11,670 bases of DNA, taken from NCBI GenBank assembly GCA_009993495.1, contig JAACTI010000113.1:1-11670 (forward strand), in the 5' to 3' direction. A model generated the notes under the pieces. That model had not been told where the DNA came from, did no database searches, and worked only from the letters and a program-made list of their open reading frames with translations. Both the position numbers and the translations under genes were made by a program. Numbering within the stretch: the first letter of the stretch is position 1; each line of letters starts with the position of its first letter. Source of the stretch: Deltaproteobacteria bacterium. Lineage in GTDB: Bacteria > Desulfobacterota > Desulfuromonadia > Desulfuromonadales > Geopsychrobacteraceae. This document shows positions 1 through 7,202 of this stretch, piece by piece.

Positions 1-613
1 ATTTCGTTCTGAATTCTTCCATTTTTCCATATCTTATACAATTAACTAATTCGTTCATAAATTTTTCTGAACTATAATAAGATACTTTAAATTTTTTATT
101 ATTTTTTATTATTTCATTTCCAATTGCATGTATTAGATGTGTTTTACCTAAACCAACCCCACCATAGATAAATAGTGGGTTATATGTTGTTGCTGGATTA
201 TTTGCCACAGCTAGTGATGCTGCGTGAGCAAATTGATTTGATGGGCCGCATACAAAATTATTAAAAAGATATTTGTTATTTATATTTGTAAAAGTATTTA
301 CACTTATTTCTATTGGTTTTTTAGATTTAATTTCGTTATTATTTTTATTTTTTTTGGTAATTTCTTTTTTAAATTCTTCAATATTTATGACAAGATATTT
401 TTTTTCCCCATATTTAGTTTCGTATATTCTTTCAATTCTTTCTTTGTAATTTTCTCTAATCCAATCTGAAAAAAATTTATTATTTACCGCTATATTGATA
501 TTTGTGCTGTCTATATTTTTAAATTTGATGGGTTTTAGCCAGGTAGAAAAATTTTGTTGGCTCGTTTCTTTTTCCAATATTTCCAAAATTTTAGACCATT
601 TATTACTTTGCAT
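1..613 (-). CDS. dnaA: Chromosomal replication initiator DnaA, N-terminal part (truncated by window edge)
   Basis: DnaA is the AAA+ ATPase that binds origin DnaA boxes and melts oriC. Reading the minus strand from the ATG at 613-611 gives 204 uninterrupted codons that run off the left edge. Residues 1-80 resemble domain I (W25 in FSTWLKPI). Residues 80-112 are a Lys/Asn-rich linker (domain II). The AAA+ domain starts near 115 with FNNFVCGPSNQFAHAASLAVA, and Walker A is GGVGLGKT at 151-158, followed by HLIHAIGNEI. Walker B, the rest of domain III and DNA-binding domain IV lie outside the window. An AAAGG ribosome site (625-621) sits 7 nt before the ATG. The gene is strikingly AT-rich and uses Lys, Asn and Ile heavily. 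It is divergent from rpmH, the common arrangement beside oriC. The identity is certain; whether the rest of the gene is intact cannot be seen. Confidence 0.97.
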   Translation of the reverse strand, partial: MQSNKWSKILEILEKETSQQNFSTWLKPIKFKNIDSTNINIAVNNKFFSDWIRENYKERIERIYETKYGEKKYLVINIEEFKKEITKKNKNNNEIKSKKPIEISVNTFTNINNKYLFNNFVCGPSNQFAHAASLAVANNPATTYNPLFIYGGVGLGKTHLIHAIGNEIIKNNKKFKVSYYSSEKFMNELVNCIRYGKMEEFRTK

Positions 614-645
614 TTTTAAACCTTTATTCTCTTTAATAATCTTTT

Positions 646-674
646 ATTTTAGCAATTATATTGTGTGAGTGCAA
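646..674 (-). promoter_or_regulatory. Probable sigma-70 promoter of dnaA
   Basis: On the minus strand there is a TTGCAC -35 element (674-669), a 17 bp spacer and a TAAAAT -10 element (651-646). This places the start site near 639, about 26 nt before the dnaA ATG. A second TATAAT (660-655) has no good -35 partner at normal spacing. The region is very AT-rich, so chance matches are likely. The TTGCAC box, the spacing and the position support the call, but it is sequence inference only. Confidence 0.5.
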
Positions 675-697
675 TTTTTATTTATTTGTAAAAAAAC

Positions 698-725
698 TTG
701 ACTTTTTAGAAAAATTGAACATAAT
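698..725 (+). promoter_or_regulatory. Probable sigma-70 promoter of the rpmH-rnpA-yidD-yidC operon
   Basis: A TTGACT -35 box (698-703), a 16 bp spacer and a CATAAT -10 box (720-725) match the housekeeping consensus well. ATAATT at 721-726 with a 17 bp spacer is the alternative reading. Transcription would begin near 732, giving a leader of about 40 nt before rpmH. A 10 bp perfect palindrome, CGAAATTTCG (727-736), overlaps the expected start site and could be an operator or chance. The promoter diverges from the putative dnaA promoter, with only about 25 bp between the two -35 boxes. Confidence 0.6.
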
Positions 726-772
726 TCGAAATTTCGCTTTGTTAAAATTACGTACACAAAAGAGGTCATTTT

Positions 773-925
773 ATGTCTAAAAGAACTTATCAACCCAGTA
801 GAATTAAAAGAAAACGTACCCATGGTTTTCGCAAAAGAATGCAAACAAAAAATGGTAAAAATCTTATAAATCGCCGTCGTTCTCGCGGGCGCAAACTTTT
901 AAGTGTAACAACCCCACAAAAATGA
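773..925 (+). CDS. rpmH: 50S ribosomal protein L34
   Basis: L34 is a small, very basic 50S subunit protein that binds 23S rRNA. The 50-residue product starts MSKRTYQPSRIKRKRTHGF and carries the family pattern of KRTYQPS, then RKRTHGFRKRM, then the NGKNLINRRRSRGRK block. Its length is slightly above the usual 44-46 because of a short extra C-terminal tail (LLSVTTPQK). The start ATG has an AGAGGT ribosome site (761-766) 6 nt upstream. It is the first gene of the rightward cluster beside dnaA, followed 55 bp later by rnpA, as in most bacteria. Confidence 0.97.
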   Translation: MSKRTYQPSRIKRKRTHGFRKRMQTKNGKNLINRRRSRGRKLLSVTTPQK

Positions 926-980
926 TTTTTTAAAATTTCTTAAATTTATATACTTAACACTATAAACTCTCAACTTTAAT

Positions 981-1346
981 GTGGGCAAAAATGGAGTGAA
1001 AAATTGTTTTCCTTCGCGCTATAGATTATTGAAGCGTTCAGATTTTTTACATGTTGCAAATATGGGGTGTAAAATTGTTACACCTCATTTTATTATTTGC
1101 TATATGGAAAATGTCCATTCTCATGCGCGATTAGGTGTGACTGTTAGTAAAAAAATAGGTAATGCTGTATTGAGAAATAAATTAAAAAGGTATTTACGCG
1201 AATTTTTCCGCAACAATAAAAATATTTTCAAAAACAATTATGATTTTTCTATAATTGCTAGAAATAAAATTTCCAACATAAATCACGAAAAATTAAACCT
1301 TCTTTTGACTAATACGATTAAAAATGAATTTAATGAACATTTTTAG
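981..1346 (+). CDS. rnpA: Ribonuclease P protein component
   Basis: RnpA is the protein cofactor of RNase P. It binds the catalytic RNA and the 5' leader of pre-tRNA during tRNA 5' maturation. The 121-residue product has the N-terminal FPSRYRLLKRSDF segment, the LGVTVSKKIGNAVLRN strand-helix and the diagnostic RNxxKRxxRE motif (RNKLKRYLRE). The start is uncertain: GTG at 981 gives 121 aa and GTG at 996 gives 116 aa (MKNCFPSRYRLLK). Neither has a convincing ribosome site, and the shorter form aligns as well with the family. An ATG at 979 is out of frame and ends quickly. The gene is AT-rich, with a Lys/Asn-heavy C-terminal half. Its 3' end overlaps yidD by 23 bp. Confidence 0.95.
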   Translation: MGKNGVKNCFPSRYRLLKRSDFLHVANMGCKIVTPHFIICYMENVHSHARLGVTVSKKIGNAVLRNKLKRYLREFFRNNKNIFKNNYDFSIIARNKISNINHEKLNLLLTNTIKNEFNEHF

Positions 1347-1569
1347 ATTTTTAAGCGTATTACTCATCGATATCTATATATATTGTATTTCTCCTCTTTT
1401 CCCGCCTAGGTGCCGTTTTTATCCCTCATGTTCAAGTTATGCACGTGAATCTTTTTTGAAACACGGTTTTTTGCGTGGTTGTCTTTTGTCTACCAAGAGA
1501 ATTTGTAGGTGTCATCCTTATAATTCAGGTGGTTATGATCCCGTGCCACCCTTTATAAACAGGTTATAA
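1324..1569 (+). CDS. yidD: Membrane protein insertion efficiency factor YidD
   Basis: YidD is a small membrane-associated protein that helps YidC/Sec-dependent insertion of inner membrane proteins. The 81-residue product contains the family core: an amphipathic or hydrophobic N-terminus (FLSVLLIDIYIYCISPLF), then CRFYPSCSSYA with paired cysteines, KHGFLRGCLLSTKRICRCHP, and the closing GGYDPVP. ATG 1324 overlaps rnpA by 23 bp. ATG 1333 (MNIFRFLS) is an equally reasonable start and would shorten the overlap. yidC follows after 1 bp, so the two are very likely translated from one message, as expected for functional partners. Confidence 0.95.
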   Translation: MNLMNIFRFLSVLLIDIYIYCISPLFPPRCRFYPSCSSYARESFLKHGFLRGCLLSTKRICRCHPYNSGGYDPVPPFINRL

Positions 1570-1570
1570 A

Positions 1571-3205
1571 ATGGAAAATCGGCGTACAATTATCGCAATC
1601 GTTTTAATTGCAGTTATATGGTTTATATTTAATAATTTTATCACTCAAAAAGTTAATAATAAAACCGAAATTGTAAATACTCCCGCTAATATCTCTGAAG
1701 AAAAACAATTTAATAACAAAATCAAAGAAAAAACTACTACCGATTTACCCCAGTCTTATTTACTAGTTAAACCTCTCCCTGCACAAGAAGTCTATTCTTT
1801 CTCATCACCTTTGTATAAAGTTTCTTTTTCTTCTTCTGGTGCCGGTATTATTGAATATGAGGTCAATAACTACAAAGATAAAAATACCCAAGACTCAGAA
1901 AATGTTAAAATTATCAGTCTAAATGATCACGTAGGTACTTTTCTCTTTTATGGATCTGAGCACCATGGTTTTACAAGTAACGTTTATTATAATTTAATTT
2001 CAGATGTAACTAATAATTACATCGATAAAGTGACAAATATTGTTTTCGTTTCTGAAATCAACAATAAATACAAAATACTTAAAAAATATACTTTTTATCC
2101 CGATGTCTATGATTTTGATCTGGATATCACTATATCAAATTTAGATTCAAAAGAAATCTCTGATGTTTTTAGTTTGAGTCTTGTGACTCCTTGGTCAAAA
2201 GATAAAAATTCTGATCGTTATAGTTTTATTGGCCCCGTTTCTTATGTCGATGATAAATTACATGAGGATGATCCCAAAGACTTGTTAGAAGAACCTGTCG
2301 AGTATAATTCTTCTTCTTTATGGACTTCCTTTACTTATAAATATTTCGCCACTATCGTTAAACCCACAAATAAGGCTTCTACTACTTTAAATATTATTTA
2401 TGATTCTAAAACTTCCAATATCCTAAATACTATTGCAACCGAAAGGGTTGTTATAGAATCTGGAAAATCCGCTAATTTTAAATATCAGGCTTATGTCGGA
2501 CCACGTGATTATGATTTACTCAGTAAGTCAAAATTTTCTTTTGAAAAAATTATTAACCTTGGTTTTTTCGGTTTGATCGCACATCCCCTTTTGATTGCAC
2601 TGAACTTCTTTTATAAATATCTCGGAAATTACGGTTTTGCTATTGTTCTGTTGACTATTTGTATAAAAGCGGTTTTTTGGCCTTTGACACAAAAAAGCTA
2701 CGCTTCAATGAAGGATATGCAAAAACTACAGCCGCAAATGCAAAAATTAAGGGCAAAATTCGGCAAAGATAAACAAAAATTAAATCAGGAAATGATGTCT
2801 CTCTATAAGGAAAATCGCGTCAATCCTTTTGGGGGTTGTCTTCCCATGTTGGTTCAAATCCCGGTTTTTTTCGCTTTATATAAGGTTTTGCTCGACGCAA
2901 TTGAATTACGTCATGCCCCGTTCTTGTTTTGGATTACGGATCTTTCCGCCGCAGATACGTTGTTTAGCGATGCTATGAATTTAGGCTTCGCTTTAGGCCC
3001 ATTGCCTTTAATCATGGGGTTTACAATGTTTTTGCAGCAGAAAATGGCGCCAACAAATATGGATCCAATGCAAGCAAAAATCATGCTTTTTATGCCAGTC
3101 TTTTTTACTTTTATTTTTCTCAGTTTTCCTTCCGGGCTGGTTGTTTATTGGCTGGTTAATAATATTTTGACCATCGCGCAGCAATATCTCATCAATCGAA
3201 AGTAA
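1571..3205 (+). CDS. yidC: Membrane protein insertase YidC (Oxa1 family)
   Basis: YidC inserts and folds inner-membrane proteins, alone or with SecYEG; F0 ATP synthase subunits are classic clients. The 544-residue product has the Gram-negative layout. There is an N-terminal membrane anchor (about 6-24, IIAIVLIAVIWFIF), a Ser/Asn/Lys-rich tether, a periplasmic P1 beta-domain (about 60-330) and a C-terminal Oxa1 domain (about 345-541). The Oxa1 domain holds YGFAIVLLTICIKAVFWPLTQ and the NPFGGCLPMLVQIPVFFALY block. Lys366 occupies the groove position that is Arg366 in E. coli, so the positive charge is kept. The C-terminus is INRK, without a long basic tail. The start is supported by AGG at 1561-1563. 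Codon use changes along the gene: the 5' part is extremely AT-rich and the Oxa1 part is markedly richer in GC. Confidence 0.97.
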   Translation: MENRRTIIAIVLIAVIWFIFNNFITQKVNNKTEIVNTPANISEEKQFNNKIKEKTTTDLPQSYLLVKPLPAQEVYSFSSPLYKVSFSSSGAGIIEYEVNNYKDKNTQDSENVKIISLNDHVGTFLFYGSEHHGFTSNVYYNLISDVTNNYIDKVTNIVFVSEINNKYKILKKYTFYPDVYDFDLDITISNLDSKEISDVFSLSLVTPWSKDKNSDRYSFIGPVSYVDDKLHEDDPKDLLEEPVEYNSSSLWTSFTYKYFATIVKPTNKASTTLNIIYDSKTSNILNTIATERVVIESGKSANFKYQAYVGPRDYDLLSKSKFSFEKIINLGFFGLIAHPLLIALNFFYKYLGNYGFAIVLLTICIKAVFWPLTQKSYASMKDMQKLQPQMQKLRAKFGKDKQKLNQEMMSLYKENRVNPFGGCLPMLVQIPVFFALYKVLLDAIELRHAPFLFWITDLSAADTLFSDAMNLGFALGPLPLIMGFTMFLQQKMAPTNMDPMQAKIMLFMPVFFTFIFLSFPSGLVVYWLVNNILTIAQQYLINRK

Positions 3206-3218
3206 GGTTTTCTTTTGC

Positions 3219-4589
3219 GTGTATAACAAAGATATTATTGTTGCACCGGCAACCCCACCTGGAGAGGCAGGGGTTGCGATCATTCGTCTCTCGGGTTCGG
3301 GTTGCTTACCGCTGTCAATGCGTTTTTTCCGCTGTTCCACTTCTCGTTTTACCCCACTTTCCCATACTTTTTTTCACGGGTTTTTCTCTTCCGCGGGCGG
3401 TGATGTAATCGATGAAGTTTTATTTGTTTACATGGCCACCCCGCGTTCTTACACTGCGGAAGATGTGGTTGAAATCCACTGTCATGGTGGAGGTCAATGT
3501 GTTGAGCAAATAGTGCAAACTTTTTTAGCTGCGGGTGCGCGCTTTGCTAAGCCGGGTGAATTTTCTTATCGGGCTTTTTTAAATGGCCGAATTGATTTGA
3601 TCCAGGCAGAAGCTACTGCTGCTTTGATTCGCGCTCAATCTCAACTTTCACATCGTTTGGCATTAGCCCAGATGGGCGGGGGCTTGTCGCGTCTCTTGTA
3701 TTCAGCCTGTAGTGAGCTGCGAGAAGCCCTGGCTTTTTTTGAGGCCTGGATAGATTTTCCGGATGAAGAATTACCAGAATTAGATTTACAGCAGATTGTG
3801 GCACGTTTAACGAATCTCAAAGCACGTTTGGTTTCTTTGGTCGAAACTTATAATACCGGCCGACTGTATACCGACGGTGCCACGGTTATATTGGTAGGGC
3901 GACCGAATGTGGGTAAAAGCTCCCTGTTGAATGCCTTGCTGAGAGAGGATCGCGCGATTGTTACGGATATCCCTGGCACAACAACGGATCTTATTGAGGA
4001 AACTCTGCTTATTAACGGTTTAAAAATTCGCTTAATCGATTCTGCCGGCTTAATTGAGAGCCACAACACCATAGAAATACAGGGTGTTTTGCGTGCGCAA
4101 AAAAAAATACAGACGGCGGATATGATTCTTTTTCTGATTGATGCAAGTTCTGGTTTTACCTCGGCTGATCGTTCAGCCTTGGCTTACTGCGAAGACCACC
4201 AAGAGCGCCTCGTTTATGTTTTGAGTAAGTCAGATCTCCCTTTTTCTTCTTGTTTACCCCAAAATTTACTCACCGATGCTGTGTGCCTTTCTTCCTTGAC
4301 CGGTTCAGGTTTAGATCTTTTAAGAAACAAAATTCACGATTTTCTCATTGGTGATAATCTTTTATCGGATTCTTCCGTTGTCTTAACTGACCTCCGGCAG
4401 CGCGATGCAGCTAATCGCACACTCTTGGCCCTGGATCGTTTTCTTAACCTTGCCGCAGAATCTGCCTCATTGGAACTGATGTCTTTCGAATTACGTGACG
4501 CTTTGCTTCAGCTTGGTGAAATAACCGGCGAGAGTGCTTCCGCGGATGTTTTGGATTTAATTTTTTCTAAATTTTGTGTTGGCAAGTAG
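3219..4589 (+). CDS. mnmE: tRNA uridine-5-carboxymethylaminomethyl(34) synthesis GTPase MnmE
   Basis: MnmE (TrmE) works with MnmG to install aminomethyl or carboxymethylaminomethyl groups at C5 of wobble U34, using GTP, a folate-bound one-carbon unit and FAD. The product is 456 aa. An N-terminal folate-binding domain opens with DIIVAPATPPGEAGVAIIRLSG and includes PRSYTAEDVVEIHCHGG. A helical domain carries an inserted G domain with G1 GRPNVGKSS (227-235), IPGTTTD, G3 DSAG and G4 SKSD (336-339; normally NKxD). The C-terminal CxGK motif (CVGK, 453-456) is intact. The start is a GTG 13 bp after yidC, with AAGG at 3204-3207. jag, often found between yidC and mnmE, is absent. Base composition is clearly richer in GC than in the genes to its left. 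Confidence 0.96.
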   Translation: MYNKDIIVAPATPPGEAGVAIIRLSGSGCLPLSMRFFRCSTSRFTPLSHTFFHGFFSSAGGDVIDEVLFVYMATPRSYTAEDVVEIHCHGGGQCVEQIVQTFLAAGARFAKPGEFSYRAFLNGRIDLIQAEATAALIRAQSQLSHRLALAQMGGGLSRLLYSACSELREALAFFEAWIDFPDEELPELDLQQIVARLTNLKARLVSLVETYNTGRLYTDGATVILVGRPNVGKSSLLNALLREDRAIVTDIPGTTTDLIEETLLINGLKIRLIDSAGLIESHNTIEIQGVLRAQKKIQTADMILFLIDASSGFTSADRSALAYCEDHQERLVYVLSKSDLPFSSCLPQNLLTDAVCLSSLTGSGLDLLRNKIHDFLIGDNLLSDSSVVLTDLRQRDAANRTLLALDRFLNLAAESASLELMSFELRDALLQLGEITGESASADVLDLIFSKFCVGK

Positions 4590-4594
4590 TTTTA

Positions 4595-4610
4595 TGTTCC
4601 ACGTGGAACA
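4595..4610. promoter_or_regulatory. parS: parS centromere-like site for ParB
   Basis: TGTTCCACGTGGAACA is a perfect 16 bp palindrome matching the general bacterial parS pattern TGTTNCACGTGNAACA. It starts 6 bp after the mnmE stop codon and ends 15 bp before the mnmG ATG. ParB, encoded about 3.4 kb downstream, is expected to load here as a CTP-dependent clamp and spread over the flanking genes, so that ParA can pull the origin region apart. I saw no second full parS in the window. In the transcript the same bases would form an 8-bp inverted repeat directly ahead of the mnmG ribosome site. Confidence 0.93.
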
Positions 4611-4625
4611 TAAGGTTAGGGTTTG

Positions 4626-6506
4626 ATGATTTCTGCTATGTCTAGCTATGGCAAAAAATACGACGTGATTGTGGTTGGGGCTGGCCATGCTGGATGTGAG
4701 GCTGGGCTGGCGGCAGCCAGGTGTGGGTGCCGCACTCTGATCTTAAGTATGAACCTGGACGTCGTGGCATTGATGTCTTGCAATCCGGCAATCGGCGGTT
4801 CTGCTAAGGGGCACCTCGTTTATGAGATTGATGCTATGGGTGGGGCCATGGGGCTTTGCGCTGACGCCGCAACGATACAATTTAGACGTTTGAATATGCG
4901 CAAGGGGCCGGCTGTTCGGGCAAGTCGCGCCCAGACCGATCGTTTACTCTATAGCCGCACAATGAAGCAGTTTCTTGAGTTAGAAGCAAGTCTGGATCTC
5001 AAGCAGGGCGTGGTTGTTCGTGTTGAAACTGGAGACCAGGGAGTAAGGGGGGTGACAACGCGCGAAGGTCTTTTTTTTGCGGGGGACGCGGTGGTCTTGA
5101 CGACCGGAACCTTTATGCGCGGTTTAATTCATATTGGGATGCAGAATTACGCGGGCGGGCGGGCGGGGGAGCCCGCATCCGAGGGCTTATCTGAGTGTTT
5201 AAAAGATTTAGGTCTGAAAATTGGTCGTTTCAAGACCGGGACTCCAGCACGTTTAAGCGCGAAGAGCATTGATTTCTCAGGCTTGGTAAAACAGTCCGGG
5301 GACGATTGCCCGCGGGGTTTTTCCTTTAAAAAAAGCAACCCAGATCTGGAACAGGTTTGTTGTTATATTGCAAACACCAATGAAAAAACCCATCAGATTA
5401 TTCGTGAAAATCTGCACCGTTCTCCCTTGTATTCCGGCGTGATTGAAGGAATTGGACCGCGGTATTGTCCCTCCATTGAGGATAAGGTGGTGCGCTTTCC
5501 GGATCGGGTGTCACATCAAACCTTCTTGGAGCCTGATGGTTTGCGGAGTTCGGAGGTCTATCCCAGCGGGATGTCAACGTCATTGCCGCCTGATGTCCAA
5601 CTGGCATTTTTTCGCAGTATGCGCGGCTTGAGCCAGGTGGAAATAATGCGCCCTGGCTATGCTATCGAATATGACTTTGTTGAACCGGTGCAGCTAAAGA
5701 AAAGTCTTGAGGTGAAAGCTGTCCCCGGCCTATTCCATGCGGGCCAGATCAATGGAACCTCGGGTTACGAGGAGGCTGCCGCTCAGGGTTTGATCGCGGG
5801 TCTTAATGCTGCTCAGCGAATCAAAGGCTTAGACCCTTTAGTTCTCGATCGATCTCAGGCCTATATGGGTGTCATGATTGACGATTTGACCACTCAGCCA
5901 ACCATAGAGCCCTATCGGATGTTTACCTCGCGTGCGGAATATCGCTTGCTGTTGCGTGAAGACAACGCCGATCAGCGTTTGACTCCAATTGCACGTTCCC
6001 TTGGTTTGATTGATGATGAGCGCTGGGAGATATATGCCCGGAAAATGGCTCTCCTGAGCAAGGCCGAAGAAAAATTAAAGGCAGGGAGATTTACCCCGCG
6101 GAAGGTCCAGGCCCTTGCCCTGACCGATGGTGTGAACTTGGTGCATGGGGGAAGTTTTGCCGAGTTGTTGCGCCGCCCTGAAATTAGCATCGCCCACATA
6201 GCTCAGCTCGACAAGGATTTTTCCTTATTGCCGCCCGAGGTTCTCGAGCAGTTAGAAATATCCGTCAAATATGAAGGCTACCTTAAACGCCAGGCCGAAC
6301 AGGTTGCGCGAATCAAGAGCCTGGAGGATCAAAAATTTCCGGAAGATTTTGATTATTTGAATATTCCGAGTTTGTCAAAAGAGGTTGTCGAAAAGCTTTC
6401 GAAAATACGGCCGGAAACCCTCGGGCAGGCTGGTCGCATTCAGGGGGTTACTCCAGCGGCCGTGGCTGTTCTGAGTATTTATTTAAAAAAATGCAAACAC
6501 GCGTAG
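4626..6506 (+). CDS. mnmG: tRNA uridine-5-carboxymethylaminomethyl(34) synthesis enzyme MnmG (GidA)
   Basis: MnmG is the FAD/NADH-dependent partner of MnmE in wobble-uridine modification. From ATG 4626 it is 626 aa, the normal full length. Features in order are an N-terminal FAD-binding Rossmann motif (VVGAGHAGCEAG), SCNPAIGGSAKGHLVYEIDA with Cys52 (equivalent to E. coli Cys47) and GPRYCPSIEDK with Cys281 (equivalent to Cys277). These are followed by NGTSGYEEAAAQGLIAGLNA and TSRAEYRLLLREDNADQRL, and finally the helical MnmE/tRNA-binding C-terminus (EGYLKRQ, then IPSLSKEVVEKL). Start choices are TTG 4623, ATG 4626 and ATG 4638. AAGG at 4612-4615 and AGG at 4618-4620 fit ATG 4626 best. The 3' end overlaps rsmG by 16 bp. 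Confidence 0.97.
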   Translation: MISAMSSYGKKYDVIVVGAGHAGCEAGLAAARCGCRTLILSMNLDVVALMSCNPAIGGSAKGHLVYEIDAMGGAMGLCADAATIQFRRLNMRKGPAVRASRAQTDRLLYSRTMKQFLELEASLDLKQGVVVRVETGDQGVRGVTTREGLFFAGDAVVLTTGTFMRGLIHIGMQNYAGGRAGEPASEGLSECLKDLGLKIGRFKTGTPARLSAKSIDFSGLVKQSGDDCPRGFSFKKSNPDLEQVCCYIANTNEKTHQIIRENLHRSPLYSGVIEGIGPRYCPSIEDKVVRFPDRVSHQTFLEPDGLRSSEVYPSGMSTSLPPDVQLAFFRSMRGLSQVEIMRPGYAIEYDFVEPVQLKKSLEVKAVPGLFHAGQINGTSGYEEAAAQGLIAGLNAAQRIKGLDPLVLDRSQAYMGVMIDDLTTQPTIEPYRMFTSRAEYRLLLREDNADQRLTPIARSLGLIDDERWEIYARKMALLSKAEEKLKAGRFTPRKVQALALTDGVNLVHGGSFAELLRRPEISIAHIAQLDKDFSLLPPEVLEQLEISVKYEGYLKRQAEQVARIKSLEDQKFPEDFDYLNIPSLSKEVVEKLSKIRPETLGQAGRIQGVTPAAVAVLSIYLKKCKHA

Positions 6507-7132
6507 ATCTGCTGCGGCAGGCCCTCAAGGATTTTGACGTTTCTCTGGAGGACGAGGCTTTAGGCCAGGAAATATATTTTCTCGATGAAATGCTCCGTTG
6601 GAATACGCGAATTAATTTGACCGCAATCGTTGACCCATTGGCCATGCTTGAAAAGCACCTCATTGATTCTTTAGTTTTGTTGAAATGGTGTCACGCGGGA
6701 CAATTGTTAGATGTTGGTTCGGGGGCCGGTTTGCCCGGGGTGCCCCTGGCTATTGCCGCGCGTCAACTTGAGGTCACGAGTCTTGAAACTGTCGGCAAGA
6801 AGTGTGCATTTCAGAAACACATTAAACGCAGCTTGCACCTGACCAATCTGCAGGTTGTTAATCAGCGGGTTGAAAGCTATCTGCCGCAGAGTCCGCCAAC
6901 GCAGATTGTCGCCCGTGCTTTTGCAAAGATGGAACAATTCTTCGCTTTTACTCGCCACTTGATCCGTACGGGGACACGATTATATTTTATGCTGGGAGCG
7001 GCTGAGCTGGACAAAAATTTACTTAACAGCTTATGTACTCAAGAAAACATTCAACTCCTCCATCGTGACACCTACGCTCTCCCTTTTTCAAAAGCACGTC
7101 GCCAATTTCTTGTGTTTGTTAAGCAGGCGTAA
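6491..7132 (+). CDS. rsmG: 16S rRNA (guanine(527)-N7)-methyltransferase RsmG (GidB)
   Basis: RsmG uses S-adenosylmethionine to methylate N7 of G527 in the 530 loop of 16S rRNA. In other bacteria its loss gives low-level streptomycin resistance. The 213-residue product has WNTRINLTAI and EKHLIDSL near the N-terminus, the SAM-binding glycine motif LLDVGSGAGLPGVPLAIA, an LETVGKKCAFQ segment and a C-terminal Rossmann fold ending in RRQFLVFVKQA. The ATG lies inside the end of mnmG (16 bp overlap). No ribosome site is visible in the A/T-rich stretch before it, so translation is probably coupled to mnmG. It belongs to the same transcription unit as mnmE-mnmG. Confidence 0.95.
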   Translation: MQTRVDLLRQALKDFDVSLEDEALGQEIYFLDEMLRWNTRINLTAIVDPLAMLEKHLIDSLVLLKWCHAGQLLDVGSGAGLPGVPLAIAARQLEVTSLETVGKKCAFQKHIKRSLHLTNLQVVNQRVESYLPQSPPTQIVARAFAKMEQFFAFTRHLIRTGTRLYFMLGAAELDKNLLNSLCTQENIQLLHRDTYALPFSKARRQFLVFVKQA

Positions 7133-7202
7133 TGGCGATACAAAAAAAAGTGCTTTCAGGTTCGGGTTATGGTACTCTCCGCGCGCACTGAGGAGAAAAG
7201 TT

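Noticed and set aside
1..3205. AT-rich left part as a mobile or foreign island
   Set aside because: It holds only core genes in conserved order, with no integrase, transposase, tRNA target or flanking repeats, and composition changes gradually inside yidC.
7065..7202. Upstream in-frame extension of parA
   Set aside because: It begins inside rsmG and adds residues unlike ParA. ATG 7203 has AGGAG at ideal spacing and gives the usual 255 aa length.
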